In this document: piece after piece, positions 43,379 to 52,560 of the stretch | Position numbering within the stretch: the stretch's first letter is position 1 | Layout: every line of letters starts with the position of its first letter | From: Sphaerothrix epifaneia | GTDB taxonomy: Bacteria > Cyanobacteriota > Cyanobacteriia > Phormidesmidales > Phormidesmidaceae | DNA: 64,000 bases | Direction of reading: 5' to 3' | NCBI RefSeq assembly: GCF_042788235.1 | Contig: NZ_JBHZOL010000102.1 | Coordinates: 15,437-79,436 of the forward strand | Position numbers and translations under genes: made by a program | Notes under the pieces: generated by a model | What the model was told of the DNA's origin: nothing | Seen by the model: the letters and a program-made list of their open reading frames with translations, nothing else | Database searches by the model: none

Positions 43379-43771
43379 TTAACGCTCGGCGGCGAGTTCG
43401 TGCTGCCGCAGAGGCATGGCATCAATAGTGCTAAAAAGGTCGCTTGGCTGAATGGGCTGGCGATCGCGCCGTTTAACCGTGCCGTCTTTACCAATGAGCA
43501 AAACGGCAAACTCTTTGGGGGCAACCGCAAAGCGTACACCCAAACGAGCCGCATCTTCAGCACTCAACGGTTGCCCATCGAGCGTACTAGTATCGGTAAC
43601 AAAAACTTCTACAATCAGCAGATCACGCGCTTTGAGTGCTTGGCTACAGTCAGCCAGCAGTGTTTTTTGCCGTTGATAATCTTCACTGCTGCTAGCAGGA
43701 GCAAACACCAGCAGGAGGCGATTTTTCCAGCGATAGCGATCAAGATGAAAAGGCGTTGTCTGAGGAGTCAT
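43379..43771 (-). CDS. DUF4174 domain protein
   Basis: 130 residues, soluble. The family pattern is clear: LDRYRWKNRLLLVFAP, then DYQRQKTLLADC, LIVEVFVTD, RFAVAPKEFAVLLIGKDGTVKRR and the end DLFSTIDAMPLRQHELA. The fold is thioredoxin-like without a CxxC pair, so redox chemistry is not expected. The function is unknown. It lies between aroA and the fructokinase gene on the same strand. A 6-1-6 palindrome (43866-43878) sits about 95 bp upstream and may be its operator. Confidence 0.82.
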   Translation of the reverse strand: MTPQTTPFHLDRYRWKNRLLLVFAPASSSEDYQRQKTLLADCSQALKARDLLIVEVFVTDTSTLDGQPLSAEDAARLGVRFAVAPKEFAVLLIGKDGTVKRRDRQPIQPSDLFSTIDAMPLRQHELAAER

Positions 43772-43814
43772 GAGTCAAGACCAAGAAATAGCAACAGACA
43801 GAAAGCTTGAAGCC

Positions 43815-43878
43815 AAAACTGAGGCAAATACAGGTAGATACCGGAAACCCATCCGACATCCTCCTCAGTTTTAAACTG
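43815..43878. promoter_or_regulatory. Nested palindromes upstream of the DUF4174 gene
   Basis: AAAACTGAGG (43815-43824) pairs with CCTCAGTTTT (43863-43872). The right arm overlaps a perfect 6-1-6 palindrome, CAGTTT-T-AAACTG (43866-43878). Competing pairings suggest an operator or a switchable leader structure. No T-run follows on the minus strand, so it is not a normal terminator for the fructokinase gene. Confidence 0.4.
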
Positions 43879-43962
43879 GTTTTTGCCCTTATTCTCAGCG
43901 TCTCAGGAAAGATCTTTGCCCCCCTGAAGCGCCGCGATCGCTAACCGCCCAACCTGCCACCC

Positions 43963-44946
43963 TCAGGCTAGAGATTGCTGCAAGTAAAGAAACGCTTCAA
44001 CTTCTTGGGCTGAGGGTTGCGCTGCGATCGCCCCCGGTCGAGTAGTGGTCAAAGCTGCCACGGCGCTGGCATAAGCAATCAGGGATTGAGCCGCGATCGC
44101 ATCCTCAAGCTGAGCCATGCCTCCTTGCCTTAGCTTGTGCAAAAATCCAGCCAAGAAGGCATCTCCGGCTCCTGTAGCATCTTCGCTATCGACGGCAAAA
44201 GCGGAAAATTGATCGGTATGTCCGGCCAACCAATAGCGACAACCCATCGCCCCTGCTGTAATTAAAACGCCCTGCAAATTGTCGAGCTGTTGAGCGATCG
44301 CAGCAGGCTCTTGCGTATCAAACAACCAGTCTGCCTCATCGCTTGATAGCTTTAAGAAATCTACGGCTGGTAAAATTTGGCGAATTGTTGCTGGAGCAAT
44401 CTCTGGTTGCGGCCAAAACATAGGCCGCCAGTTAACATCGATGACAACTTTGATGGCATGGGTTTGGGCATAGTCCACAGCCCAGCGAATGGATTCTCCA
44501 GTTTTGTCGTAAGCCAGTCCTAAGGTGCCCGCGACTAAAAACTGAGCATCTTGAAAGAGAGCGGCATTCAGCCGATCGACTGCAAGCTGCGCATCGGCAA
44601 ACTGAGTCGGATCAGGTTGGCTAAAACCTGCAAAAGTTGGGCTACCTTGCTGATCTCGCAACACGTAAACTTGGCGAGTAGGTGCCTGATCGTGATGCTG
44701 TAAATAGGTGCAGTCAACTTTTCGACTTTGTAACAGACTTAATAACGCCTCACCCCACTGATCTGAGCCGACACAGCCAACCAGTCGAACGGGGGTGCCC
44801 AGCTTGGCCAAGGCACAAGCAACATTAGCGGGCGCTCCCCCTGGATAAGGCGTCCAAGACGTGACGGCAGACAACGGTACACCTAGCTGGTCAGCTAAGC
44901 AGTCTATTAGTGCTTCGCCCAGACAGATAACGCGGGAATCGCTCAC
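43963..44946 (-). CDS. PfkB-family carbohydrate kinase, probably fructokinase
   Basis: 327 residues with the ribokinase fold: VICLGEALIDCLAD at the start, the sugar-site YPGGAPANVACALAKLG, VGSDQWGEALL, the lid strands, and the anion-hole/catalytic DATGAGDAFLAGFL near residue 260. GEALIDC and GGAPANVA are typical of bacterial fructokinases, which phosphorylate fructose at C6, for example after sucrose cleavage. No sucrose genes are adjacent. The substrate is inferred from family resemblance only. Confidence 0.87.
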   Translation of the reverse strand: MSDSRVICLGEALIDCLADQLGVPLSAVTSWTPYPGGAPANVACALAKLGTPVRLVGCVGSDQWGEALLSLLQSRKVDCTYLQHHDQAPTRQVYVLRDQQGSPTFAGFSQPDPTQFADAQLAVDRLNAALFQDAQFLVAGTLGLAYDKTGESIRWAVDYAQTHAIKVVIDVNWRPMFWPQPEIAPATIRQILPAVDFLKLSSDEADWLFDTQEPAAIAQQLDNLQGVLITAGAMGCRYWLAGHTDQFSAFAVDSEDATGAGDAFLAGFLHKLRQGGMAQLEDAIAAQSLIAYASAVAALTTTRPGAIAAQPSAQEVEAFLYLQQSLA

Positions 44947-45052
44947 GCCTACCCTCTGATAAGAATCTCATTTAGACTACCAGAGCAAAGTTCACGGCGT
45001 CTTGTAAACCAGTTTTGATTTAGCCACAAATTGTAAAACGCAATTGCCTGGA

Positions 45053-46024
45053 CTAGTGCAACCGTCTTAAAACATAATCAGCAATGTCTAATAGCGCTTG
45101 GCGAGAGGTAGAAGGAGCTAGCTCCGCTAAACAAGCGTTGGCTTGCTCAATATGCTTGGCTGCTAAGGTACGCGATCGCTCAATTCCTTGACTCTGATGA
45201 ATCGTGGCGATCGCTTTTTCGAAGTCACCTACTTCGGCAAATTCACGTTCAATCGCCTGTGCCAAGGCTGGCTGTTCCTCCATAGCGTAAAGAACCGGAG
45301 CGGTTAAATTACCACTGCGTAAATCGGAGCCTGCTGGTTTGCCTAGCGTTTCTGTTGAACTCGTAAAATCGAGAATGTCATCAACAATCTGAAAAGCCAA
45401 CCCTAAATTGCGCCCGTACCCATAAAGCTGTTCTTTCAGCTCAGCAGAGACGCCACTCAGCACCCCGGCGGCTTTGGCGCTGTTAGCAATCAGTGAAGCC
45501 GTTTTGTAATAGCTTTTGTCTAAATAGGCTTCAATACTGAGTTCAGTGTCGAAGCGGTTCAAGCCTTGCTGGATTTCTCCCTCCGCCAAATCCATAATGA
45601 CTCGCGACAGCAGCTTAACCACCTCTAGGTTGTCTAAATTAGCTAGATACCAAGAAGATTGGGCAAAGAGGAAATCACCTGCCAAGACCGCAATTCGATT
45701 ACCAAAGCTACTGTGGACGGTAGGCACTCCCCGCCGCATTTCCGCTTCGTCCACCACATCGTCATGGACGAGACTAGCGGTATGGATCATTTCAGTGATT
45801 TCAGCGAGACGCCGATGCTGGGCTGTTAACGACTGATCAGACATAGTCGCACGAGACAGCAGCAGCACAACCGCTGGCCGAATTCGCTTACCGCCAGCCC
45901 CAAAAAGGTGCTCAGCAGCTGCGTGCAAAATCGGGTGGCGGGCCCCCACCAGACGCTTAAGATTTTCTGATAGCAAACTCAAGTCTGCTTCAACAGGAGA
46001 AAAAAGAGAGATGGCTGAAGTCAT
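45053..46024 (-). CDS. sds: Long-chain all-trans polyprenyl (solanesyl-type) diphosphate synthase
   Basis: 323 residues. The two Asp-rich motifs are present, HDDVVDEA in the first and VDDILDFT in the second, along with GGKRIRPAVVLLLSRA, the chain-length region MIHTASLVHDD with small residues before the first motif, and LGKPAGSDLRSGNLTAPVLYA. These fit the solanesyl diphosphate synthases of cyanobacteria, which make the plastoquinone side chain. The exact chain length cannot be read from sequence. It is a single gene with a very long upstream region (46025-46722). Confidence 0.92.
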   Translation of the reverse strand: MTSAISLFSPVEADLSLLSENLKRLVGARHPILHAAAEHLFGAGGKRIRPAVVLLLSRATMSDQSLTAQHRRLAEITEMIHTASLVHDDVVDEAEMRRGVPTVHSSFGNRIAVLAGDFLFAQSSWYLANLDNLEVVKLLSRVIMDLAEGEIQQGLNRFDTELSIEAYLDKSYYKTASLIANSAKAAGVLSGVSAELKEQLYGYGRNLGLAFQIVDDILDFTSSTETLGKPAGSDLRSGNLTAPVLYAMEEQPALAQAIEREFAEVGDFEKAIATIHQSQGIERSRTLAAKHIEQANACLAELAPSTSRQALLDIADYVLRRLH

Positions 46025-46722
46025 GGATAGCCGACTCAGGCAAGTTATTAACGAAATTTTACATTATCTGTCTTCATTCTAAGTCAAGCCATCAGTATGT
46101 TAAGCAATAACGACAGAGTTTAGCGATCCCCAACAGCCCAGGGGAGTCTTGACACCAAAAAACAGAAAAAATCTTATATTTTAAGAAAAATTAAGCGGCA
46201 GCGCTTTTATCGTCGCCGAATAAAAACCCAAAAAGCCGACCGCACAAGCGTTCTGACAACTTCTGAGATTTGTTAAGGCTTTCTCAGAATTTCGCCAACA
46301 GTCAGCAGATGTATGCTAATCTATAGATAAGATTTCCGAAAAACTTAATAATCTACTGGCTCGTAAGCAATTATGGGCTGAGGTCATAGGTTTGAGGCGA
46401 AGTGATCCTGCTTTCTTCTGCGAGATGTTGCAGCTTACGTATCCATCAAGGGTACACCAGCTAGCTTTCTGATCAGGCAATGTTTACTTGCTCTCTCAGA
46501 AGCAGGAGAAGCAGATTGAGTTCACTTCATTAAAAGGTTTTGCGGTAAGTCCTCATAACTTACTCAAAACTCTAATTTACCAACTCGCATAGCTTTTTGC
46601 GAGGATATCTGCGCATAGCTTATTTGGGCGAATGGGGAGCCTTTGGGTTCTTGAACGCCTGAAATGTCTGTGCAAGCTTTTTTCTATAAAAACTTTCCCA
46701 CTCGCTCTGAATCACACGCATC
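46025..46722. other. 698-bp intergenic region
   Basis: The largest gene-free stretch in the window, between the prenyl synthase (minus) and a small membrane ORF (plus). A hairpin CTCGCA/TGCGAG occupies 46584-46603, and the string GCATAGCTT recurs at about 46587 and 46613. No tRNA, tmRNA or other named RNA could be recognised, and frames in it are under 20 codons apart from an unconvincing one at 46632. A long 5' leader or an unannotated small RNA would fit. Confidence 0.5.
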
Positions 46723-46845
46723 ATGAACTACGGCGCTATCCCGCTCATTATTCCTGTACTTGCTATTGCCTATCTTTTATCAATTTACGGTTTGCTAACG
46801 CTGGTAGCCCATCGATCTAATCGGCAACGTAAGTCAGAAAGTTAG
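46723..46845 (+). CDS. Putative 40-residue single-pass membrane protein
   Basis: A short frame of 40 codons: a hydrophobic helix over residues ~5-30 (IPLIIPVLAIAYLLSIYG) followed by a strongly basic polar tail (HRSNRQRKSES). This is the composition of small photosynthetic or NDH-complex subunits, but it matches none that I can name. There is no obvious ribosome-binding site before the ATG. The long empty region upstream and the coherent helix-plus-positive-inside tail are the reasons to record it. Confidence 0.45.
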   Translation: MNYGAIPLIIPVLAIAYLLSIYGLLTLVAHRSNRQRKSES

Positions 46846-46980
46846 TTTCTCAGCTCTAGGCTCGTGGGTCTTTAAAGCAGGTTAAGCGGCTAACTTCGGC
46901 TGCTGCTTTTTGCTGTGCAAAAGTTTTTAAGTTAGCCAGTTTGGCTTAATTTTGCTGGGGCTGGGCTAATCGTTGCCGCT

Positions 46981-47397
46981 CTAAGGTGATAGCCCCTCAT
47001 CGGGGTGCCCCAACGACACCAAGCGGTGACCCTGCTGCTTCAACACAGCGATCGCAGCTTTCACCTGGGCTTGTTTAACCAGCAAATAGTCAGTGTCATA
47101 GGTAGAAATGGCGAAAATGCTAATGCCCGCTTCAGCCAGAGGAGTCGCCAGGGAAGCCAAAATACCGATTAGGGCAAAATCTAGAGGACCGTCAACTTTA
47201 AGGGCTTGCCAGGGGCGATCGCAGATGACGGTTTCTGGTATGCGTCTGTCGGCACAAACAATTGAGAGTTCTTCGGCGGTACGGGTAATAGAAAATAGAG
47301 AACCCCCGGTTGCCCAGTAAGGTAAAGGCGCTTCCGGGGCTAGCCGACAGATCGCAAACGTTTCTGGCAGCAAAATCAGCGTTAGCGTTAGCGTCAT
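46981..47397 (-). CDS. ACT-domain protein
   Basis: 138 residues, soluble. The C-terminal ~75 residues are an ACT-type ligand-binding fold: GPLDFALIGILASLATPLAEAGISIFAISTYDTDYLLV. The N-terminal part (TFAICRL ... SIVCADRRIP) resembles the first half of paired ACT proteins of the CASTOR/YkkB-like group. ACT folds usually bind amino acids. The start lies 4 bp after the argS stop, so it is almost certainly co-transcribed with argS. Arginine or another amino acid as ligand is an inference from that linkage. Confidence 0.8.
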   Translation of the reverse strand: MTLTLTLILLPETFAICRLAPEAPLPYWATGGSLFSITRTAEELSIVCADRRIPETVICDRPWQALKVDGPLDFALIGILASLATPLAEAGISIFAISTYDTDYLLVKQAQVKAAIAVLKQQGHRLVSLGHPDEGLSP

Positions 47398-47401
47398 AAG
47401 C

Positions 47402-49159
47402 TTACATACGCTCTAGCACCGGAATGCCCAGCAGCGACAGTCCGAGCTTTAGCGTTTTAGCCGTGAGGTCGCACAACATCAAGCGAGAGGTTCGCTGAGG
47501 TTCTTCGGCCTGTAGCACTGAACAGCGATCGTAAAACTGGTTAAATTTTTGGCTCAGCTCAAACAAATACTGGCAAAGGCGGTTAGGCATTAGATCGCGT
47601 TCGACTTCTGCCAAAATTTCATCTAGCTGCAACAGGTGCTTGGCTAGGGCAAACTCGGTGTCTTCTGCTAAGTGAATTTGGGCATCTGTGCCCAGGTTGC
47701 CTAAATCAATGCCGCCTTTGCGACTGATGCCTTGTACCCGCACATAGGCATATAGCAGGTAGGGGGCTGTGTTGCCCTGCAAAGCCAGCATTTTGTCGTA
47801 GCTGAAGATGTAGTTACTGGTGCGGTTTTGGCTGAGATCGGCGTATTTGACAGCGCCGATGCCGACAGCTTCGGCCACGGTTTGAATAAACGCTTCAGAT
47901 TCTTGACGATCTTCGGTGGCAATGCGCTGTTCTAGGTCAGCCCGCGATCGCCTGACGGCTTCATCCAGCAGATCTTTAAGCCGCACGGTTTCGCCAGAGC
48001 GGGTTTTAAATTTTTTGCCATCTTCCCCCTGAACCACGCCAAAAGGCACATGCACCAGTTCAACATCCGCTGGAATCCAATTGGCTCGCCGCGCCACTTG
48101 AAACACTTGAGCGAAGTGATTGGCTTGCCCAGCGTCAGTGATATAAATAATCCGATCGGCGGCGTCTTGCTGGGTGCGATAGCGAATAGCCGCTAGATCA
48201 GTGGTGGCATAGTTATAGCCGCCATCTGATTTACGCACAATCAAAGGTAACGGGTCACCTGATTTGTTCTGAAAGCCTTCTAAAAAAACGACTTCAGCCC
48301 CTTGGTCGGTTTCTAGCAAACCGCTGGCGTCTAGATCTTTTACCACATCCGGTAAGAGGGGATTATAAAAAGACTCACCGCGCTCTATCAGCTTTATGTG
48401 CAGGCGATCGTAGATTTTTTGAAATTCTTGACGCGACTGAGCACAGAGAATCTGCCAAGCTTTACCAGCGTCTAGGTCACCTGCTTGCAGTTCAACAACG
48501 GCCTGACGCGAAGCTTCTTTGAAATCTGCATCGGTATCAAACCGTTGCTTGGCCTCGCGGTAAAAAGCAACCAAATCACCTAGGTCAACGTTGCCTGAGT
48601 CAGTAATGGCTTCTGGGCACACCTGCCGCAGGTGAGTAATCAGCATCCCAAATTGGGTACCCCAGTCGCCTATATGGTTAAGTCGCAGAACGTCGTGGCC
48701 TTGAAACTCTAAAACCCGCGCAATTGAGTCTCCAATGATGGTAGAGCGCAGGTGCCCGACATGCATTTCTTTAGCAATGTTGGGGCTAGAAAAATCCACG
48801 ATGACTTTTTGGGGAGTTTTGGTCGGCTCGACGCCTAAGCGCGGATCGGACTGAAACTGCTGAAGCTGGTTTTCTAGATAGGCGGTTTTGAGGGTTAGGT
48901 TAATAAACCCTGGCCCAGCAATGGCAGGGGGGTCACACAATTCGCTGACATCTAAATGAGTCACGATCTTTTCGGCGATCGCTCTGGGTTTGTCTTGCAG
49001 TTGCTTGGCTAAAGACATCGCCACATTGGCTTGATAATCGCCAAACTTGGGATTGCTGGTTGGCACCAAGATAGGATCGGTATCGGCAAGGTTGGGGCCA
49101 AACGCCTGCGCCATAGCTCTTTGAAGAGCTGTTTTTAGTTGAGCGATCGCAGATTTCAT
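47402..49159 (-). CDS. argS: Arginyl-tRNA synthetase
   Basis: 585 residues, a class I synthetase. N-terminal add-domain, then the HIGH-equivalent in EMHVGHLRSTIIGDSIARVLE with LNHIGDWGTQFG following, KSDGGYNYATTDLAAI, the KMSKS-region equivalent in GKKFKTRSGETVRLKDLLDEA, and a DALR-type anticodon-binding end. It charges tRNA-Arg and, as in the family, should need tRNA for activation. A small ACT-domain gene follows 4 bp after the stop and is likely in the same transcript. Confidence 0.97.
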   Translation of the reverse strand: MKSAIAQLKTALQRAMAQAFGPNLADTDPILVPTSNPKFGDYQANVAMSLAKQLQDKPRAIAEKIVTHLDVSELCDPPAIAGPGFINLTLKTAYLENQLQQFQSDPRLGVEPTKTPQKVIVDFSSPNIAKEMHVGHLRSTIIGDSIARVLEFQGHDVLRLNHIGDWGTQFGMLITHLRQVCPEAITDSGNVDLGDLVAFYREAKQRFDTDADFKEASRQAVVELQAGDLDAGKAWQILCAQSRQEFQKIYDRLHIKLIERGESFYNPLLPDVVKDLDASGLLETDQGAEVVFLEGFQNKSGDPLPLIVRKSDGGYNYATTDLAAIRYRTQQDAADRIIYITDAGQANHFAQVFQVARRANWIPADVELVHVPFGVVQGEDGKKFKTRSGETVRLKDLLDEAVRRSRADLEQRIATEDRQESEAFIQTVAEAVGIGAVKYADLSQNRTSNYIFSYDKMLALQGNTAPYLLYAYVRVQGISRKGGIDLGNLGTDAQIHLAEDTEFALAKHLLQLDEILAEVERDLMPNRLCQYLFELSQKFNQFYDRCSVLQAEEPQRTSRLMLCDLTAKTLKLGLSLLGIPVLERM

Positions 49160-49478
49160 GGTTAAGCCACCCGACAGTCAGCCAGTTTTCTTCTAAAGTA
49201 GCAAGCGGTATCGACAAAAAATTTTCATCAACGCTCTGTCTCAAAACTTGTTCTCTCTCTTGTTGAGGCCACAAGGGCAGAACAAATTTTCAGTCACCAG
49301 TTCAATCCTAAAGCAGTTCGCTACCCAAAGTCTTTAGAGCAGAACTTTATCTGGCTGACAGCGAATAGGGAGAAACGACTTGAGCTGGATCGAACCCCAG
49401 CCGTTTGGGGCAAGCCGGATCAAGCTTAAATTTCTTAAAATTTCTTAAGAAAGAAAGTTGAAGTACCTGTCAATCTTT

Positions 49479-50369
49479 ATGAATCTGAGTTTTTGGCGCG
49501 ATCGCTGTCATCGACAAGTCCTTTACGATACTTTTCTTAGACTGTTTATCTACTCCAACATTTGGGTATCAGCGGCGATCGCCTCTTTGGTCTTCTTTGT
49601 CCAGCAAACGCTGGCCTTAGCGTGGCAAATATCCCCCATCTTGCTCATTTTTGTCGCGGCGCTAATTCCCTACAATTTAGATCGAGTCATTGACACTCAA
49701 GTTCAAAAAATCCCCGATCAAAAAGCCCAGGCTTTCTTCCGCCACTCTGGGGTTACGCTACTGCTAGGATTTGCAGCCATTGGGCTAAGCTGGCTAATCT
49801 ACCAAGCCCCGGTTACAGTGCGCTGGGTCTGCTTGGGAGGACTCATTCCCCTCGTTTACGGCATACCTCTATGGCCGATTTATCGACATTCGCAGTGGCG
49901 CTGGTATCGCCTCAAAGATATTCCTGGGGCAAAGGCTTGGATCGTTGCTGCAACCATTACCTACGCAGTAGTTGCCGTCCCACTGGCCTATGCCAAGCAA
50001 GGCTTAGACTTGGCAGGTGGCTTGACAAGCTTGTTCTTGTTGATTTTTGTCGGCAGCAACTCGCACATATTTGATATTCGAGATATAGAGTCAGATCGTC
50101 AGCAAGGTGTCTACACCATGCCAGTGCTGTGGGGAGTCAGCAATACGCGCTGGTTTTGGCTAGCGGCCAACCTTTTGCTGATCGCTTTGCTGGCTTGGGG
50201 CTGGCAAGAAAACCTGCAAATACCCGCTCCAGCGATCGCTCTACCGTCATTGATTTTAACCCTAAGTTACATTAGCCAGGTGGATGCCAACACCCACCGC
50301 GACACTTATAACATCTGGATTGATGGCGTTTTATGGCTGCCAGCTTTACTTTCGCTCGCACTTGCCTAA
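49479..50369 (+). CDS. UbiA-like prenyltransferase
   Basis: 296 residues from ATG 49479; an upstream TTG (49458) gives seven more. About eight transmembrane helices. Two Asp-containing loops characteristic of UbiA enzymes are present: NLDRVID at about 66-72 in loop 2, and DIRDIESDRQQG in loop 6. Such enzymes attach a polyprenyl group to an aromatic acceptor (chlorophyll, quinone, tocopherol or heme O routes). It does not resemble ChlG, Hpt or UbiA proper closely enough for me to assign a substrate. A TTTCTTAAGAAA palindrome lies at 49441-49452. Confidence 0.75.
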   Translation: MNLSFWRDRCHRQVLYDTFLRLFIYSNIWVSAAIASLVFFVQQTLALAWQISPILLIFVAALIPYNLDRVIDTQVQKIPDQKAQAFFRHSGVTLLLGFAAIGLSWLIYQAPVTVRWVCLGGLIPLVYGIPLWPIYRHSQWRWYRLKDIPGAKAWIVAATITYAVVAVPLAYAKQGLDLAGGLTSLFLLIFVGSNSHIFDIRDIESDRQQGVYTMPVLWGVSNTRWFWLAANLLLIALLAWGWQENLQIPAPAIALPSLILTLSYISQVDANTHRDTYNIWIDGVLWLPALLSLALA

Positions 50370-50415
50370 AGCCCCCGGACAGCTTCGGCAAAGCGGAACA
50401 GGCTTAAATGTAACG

Positions 50416-50565
50416 ATGCGGCAGAATTTAACCCGTTCTTTGCTGAAACAGCAGGAAGTCTTAGAAAAATTAGCAGACAGTAGTACAATCGACAGGCGTT
50501 CCCGCCCAAAGGTTGGTTGGCTTACAGCCAAAGCAGCCGCACTATTGACCGGCTGGGGCACATAA
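50416..50565 (+). CDS. Putative small basic protein
   Basis: 49 residues, beginning MRQNLTRSLLKQQEVLEKL and ending with an Ala-rich segment (KVGWLTAKAAALLTGWGT). The start lies 46 bp after the UbiA-like stop, and the SGNH-like gene begins 57 bp later on the same strand. The helical, charged composition suggests a real product, but there is no ribosome-binding site and no family I recognise. The longer frame running back into the UbiA-like gene is clearly out of phase with it. Confidence 0.35.
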   Translation: MRQNLTRSLLKQQEVLEKLADSSTIDRRSRPKVGWLTAKAAALLTGWGT

Positions 50566-50622
50566 GAGGGTGTTCTAGCGTCTATCAGAGGCGCACTGCG
50601 TGAAGGGATACGAGGGCCACTC

Positions 50623-52011
50623 ATGGTGTTTAATCGTCGCCGCCGCCGATATAGCAGCCGTTACGAACGAAAATCACGAAGATTTCGCTGGCTTCCTGTT
50701 TTGCTGCTGGTGATTGTTATTCCCATCGGAATAGAATTGCTAGCCCGACTGGTTGTCAATATGGCAGGGTTAACTGAAAGGCTGACCCAAGATCAAACCG
50801 CGCCGATTGTGCAGGCTTATCAACTGAACTTTGTTGATCCAGAAGGAGATCCTTATGAAGCGATTCCTCACAGCGGTGAACTGGCGGCAGCTCGTAATCC
50901 CCTTTTAGGCTATCAGCTTCTACCTGCACAAAGCAGCGAATTTTGGGCGATTAATGAGCAGGGTTTTCGAGATCTTGAACCGATTTCAACAACCAAAGGC
51001 AGCGACGAAATCCGCATTTTTGTTTTGGGCGGCTCAACCGCTTTTGGTCAGCTCAGCGCTAACAATCAATCAACTTTTACTGAAAAGTTAGAAGCTCAAC
51101 TCAACAACCAGGTTGCTCAGCAAGCAGCCAACCCCGGGCAGTTTCAGCCTACGGTACTCCCTTATCGGGCCGACCAAGTGCAAGAAGCTTTGGCGTTGCC
51201 ACCGCGAATTCGTGCTGGCCAGTATCGGGTAGTCAATGCTGCCGTTCCAGGATATGCCGCTGGCAATGAGCTAGCGCTGCTGGTACAGCGGGTGGCAGCG
51301 TACGATCCAGATATGCTTGTGGTGCTAGATAGCTATCCTGATCTGCTCCTGCCAAGTAATCAGTTAGGTACAGATTTTCCTGGTCTGGAATCGGCTTTAC
51401 ACAATGAGCGAGAGTCGTTCAGCCGTCGTCTGCGGCGGCAAATTGCTCAGTGGTTCAACCGTCTTTATAGCGTCCGCTTGGCTAAGTATTATCTACCGCA
51501 GTCAAAGCCACCCGATGAAAGCTCAACTCAGCCGCTGAATTTGTTGACAGCTAGGGCTGATCTGCCATTACATGAGCAGTTGGCGGCTGATGAGGCTGAG
51601 CTAAGCCAGCGGGTCAATCGCTATCGCCAACATCTTTTACAAATGGTGCGCTGGACGTCAGGGATGCGCAAACGGTTGATTATCGGCGTGCAGCCAGAAA
51701 TTACCGGACGCGCTGAGGAAGCGCTGACGCCTGCTGAGGCAGCTATTGTGAAAGAGCTAGGCACAGACTATATCGAGCGCGTGCGGCAGAGCTACCCTAA
51801 GTTGGCTGAAGCCGCAAATCAGGCAGCCCAAACGTCTGAAAATGCGAAAGTAGTTGATCTCTATCGCCTATACGAAACGTTTGAAAACCAAGCTTTTCAT
51901 AGCCCAACTGGGTTGACCGACGAAGCCAATACGGCACTAGCCGCAGCGTTGTATCAGGCGATCGCGGCTGATTTAGCACTCAATCCTCAACCATTTGGTA
52001 CGGTACCTTAA
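50623..52011 (+). CDS. Membrane-anchored SGNH/GDSL hydrolase-like protein
   Basis: 462 residues. A very basic N-terminus (FNRRRRRYSSRYERK) is followed by one membrane helix at ~25-45, so the rest should face the periplasm. The SGNH-type fold is signalled by IRIFVLGGSTAFGQL (the nucleophile Ser in GGST), NAAVPGYAAGNELALL as block II/III, and PDMLVVLDSYPDLL. The late LTDEANTALAAALYQAIA would hold the His-containing block. However, no clear DxxH is present; HSPTGLTDEAN replaces it, so activity is uncertain. Relatives act on cell-surface polysaccharide acetyl groups. Confidence 0.75.
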   Translation: MVFNRRRRRYSSRYERKSRRFRWLPVLLLVIVIPIGIELLARLVVNMAGLTERLTQDQTAPIVQAYQLNFVDPEGDPYEAIPHSGELAAARNPLLGYQLLPAQSSEFWAINEQGFRDLEPISTTKGSDEIRIFVLGGSTAFGQLSANNQSTFTEKLEAQLNNQVAQQAANPGQFQPTVLPYRADQVQEALALPPRIRAGQYRVVNAAVPGYAAGNELALLVQRVAAYDPDMLVVLDSYPDLLLPSNQLGTDFPGLESALHNERESFSRRLRRQIAQWFNRLYSVRLAKYYLPQSKPPDESSTQPLNLLTARADLPLHEQLAADEAELSQRVNRYRQHLLQMVRWTSGMRKRLIIGVQPEITGRAEEALTPAEAAIVKELGTDYIERVRQSYPKLAEAANQAAQTSENAKVVDLYRLYETFENQAFHSPTGLTDEANTALAAALYQAIAADLALNPQPFGTVP

Positions 52012-52182
52012 TCCTTTTTAGGAAGGAATTTGTCTTTTTGCGGCCATTGCAGAGGACAAAACGGAGATCCCTCTTTGGAACGATGTTTATTATGGCCAAC
52101 TCTTTAGTATTGAATTGAGCTTAAAAAGCTAATTGATTGAGGATTTTTTGACTTAATCATTATAAAAAATACAGGAGATGCC

Positions 52183-52521
52183 ATGAGCACACACGACGCT
52201 TCTAAAGATACTTACGATCGCAAGATTGTTCCAGCAGAAACAGCCGCCCGCAAAGAACGAGAGGGTGAAAACTATAAAAAAACGCCTCATGATCAGGGTA
52301 AACCTAACTCCGAAGGCTATACCGTCGATAGCGAAGGCTTAATCAACAATTTTGCAGTTGAGCCTGAAATGTACGTTGAAGAACCTGGCGATTTGCGAGC
52401 AGAAAAAGAAGCCAGCGCCGCCGAGCGGATGGAAGAAATGGATGAGGTTAACCAAACAGACGAAGAGGGTAAGCTCACCTCTAAGGCTGATGAGCGCGGC
52501 AAGGGAACAGGCGTTATCTAA
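52183..52521 (+). CDS. Hydrophilic, probably disordered stress-type protein
   Basis: 112 residues without hydrophobic core: over a third are Glu, Lys, Asp or Arg. A strong AGGAG site precedes the ATG. One non-random block occurs, VDSEGLINNFAVEPEMYVEEPGD at ~48-70. I recall similar blocks in cyanobacterial hypotheticals; the rest is low complexity. The composition fits desiccation or salt-stress hydrophilins, but no function is established. Monocistronic, with an AT-rich upstream region. Confidence 0.75.
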   Translation: MSTHDASKDTYDRKIVPAETAARKEREGENYKKTPHDQGKPNSEGYTVDSEGLINNFAVEPEMYVEEPGDLRAEKEASAAERMEEMDEVNQTDEEGKLTSKADERGKGTGVI

Positions 52522-52560
52522 ACGCTGAAGGTTTGCCCCAATAGGGAGCTAAGCCGACGT

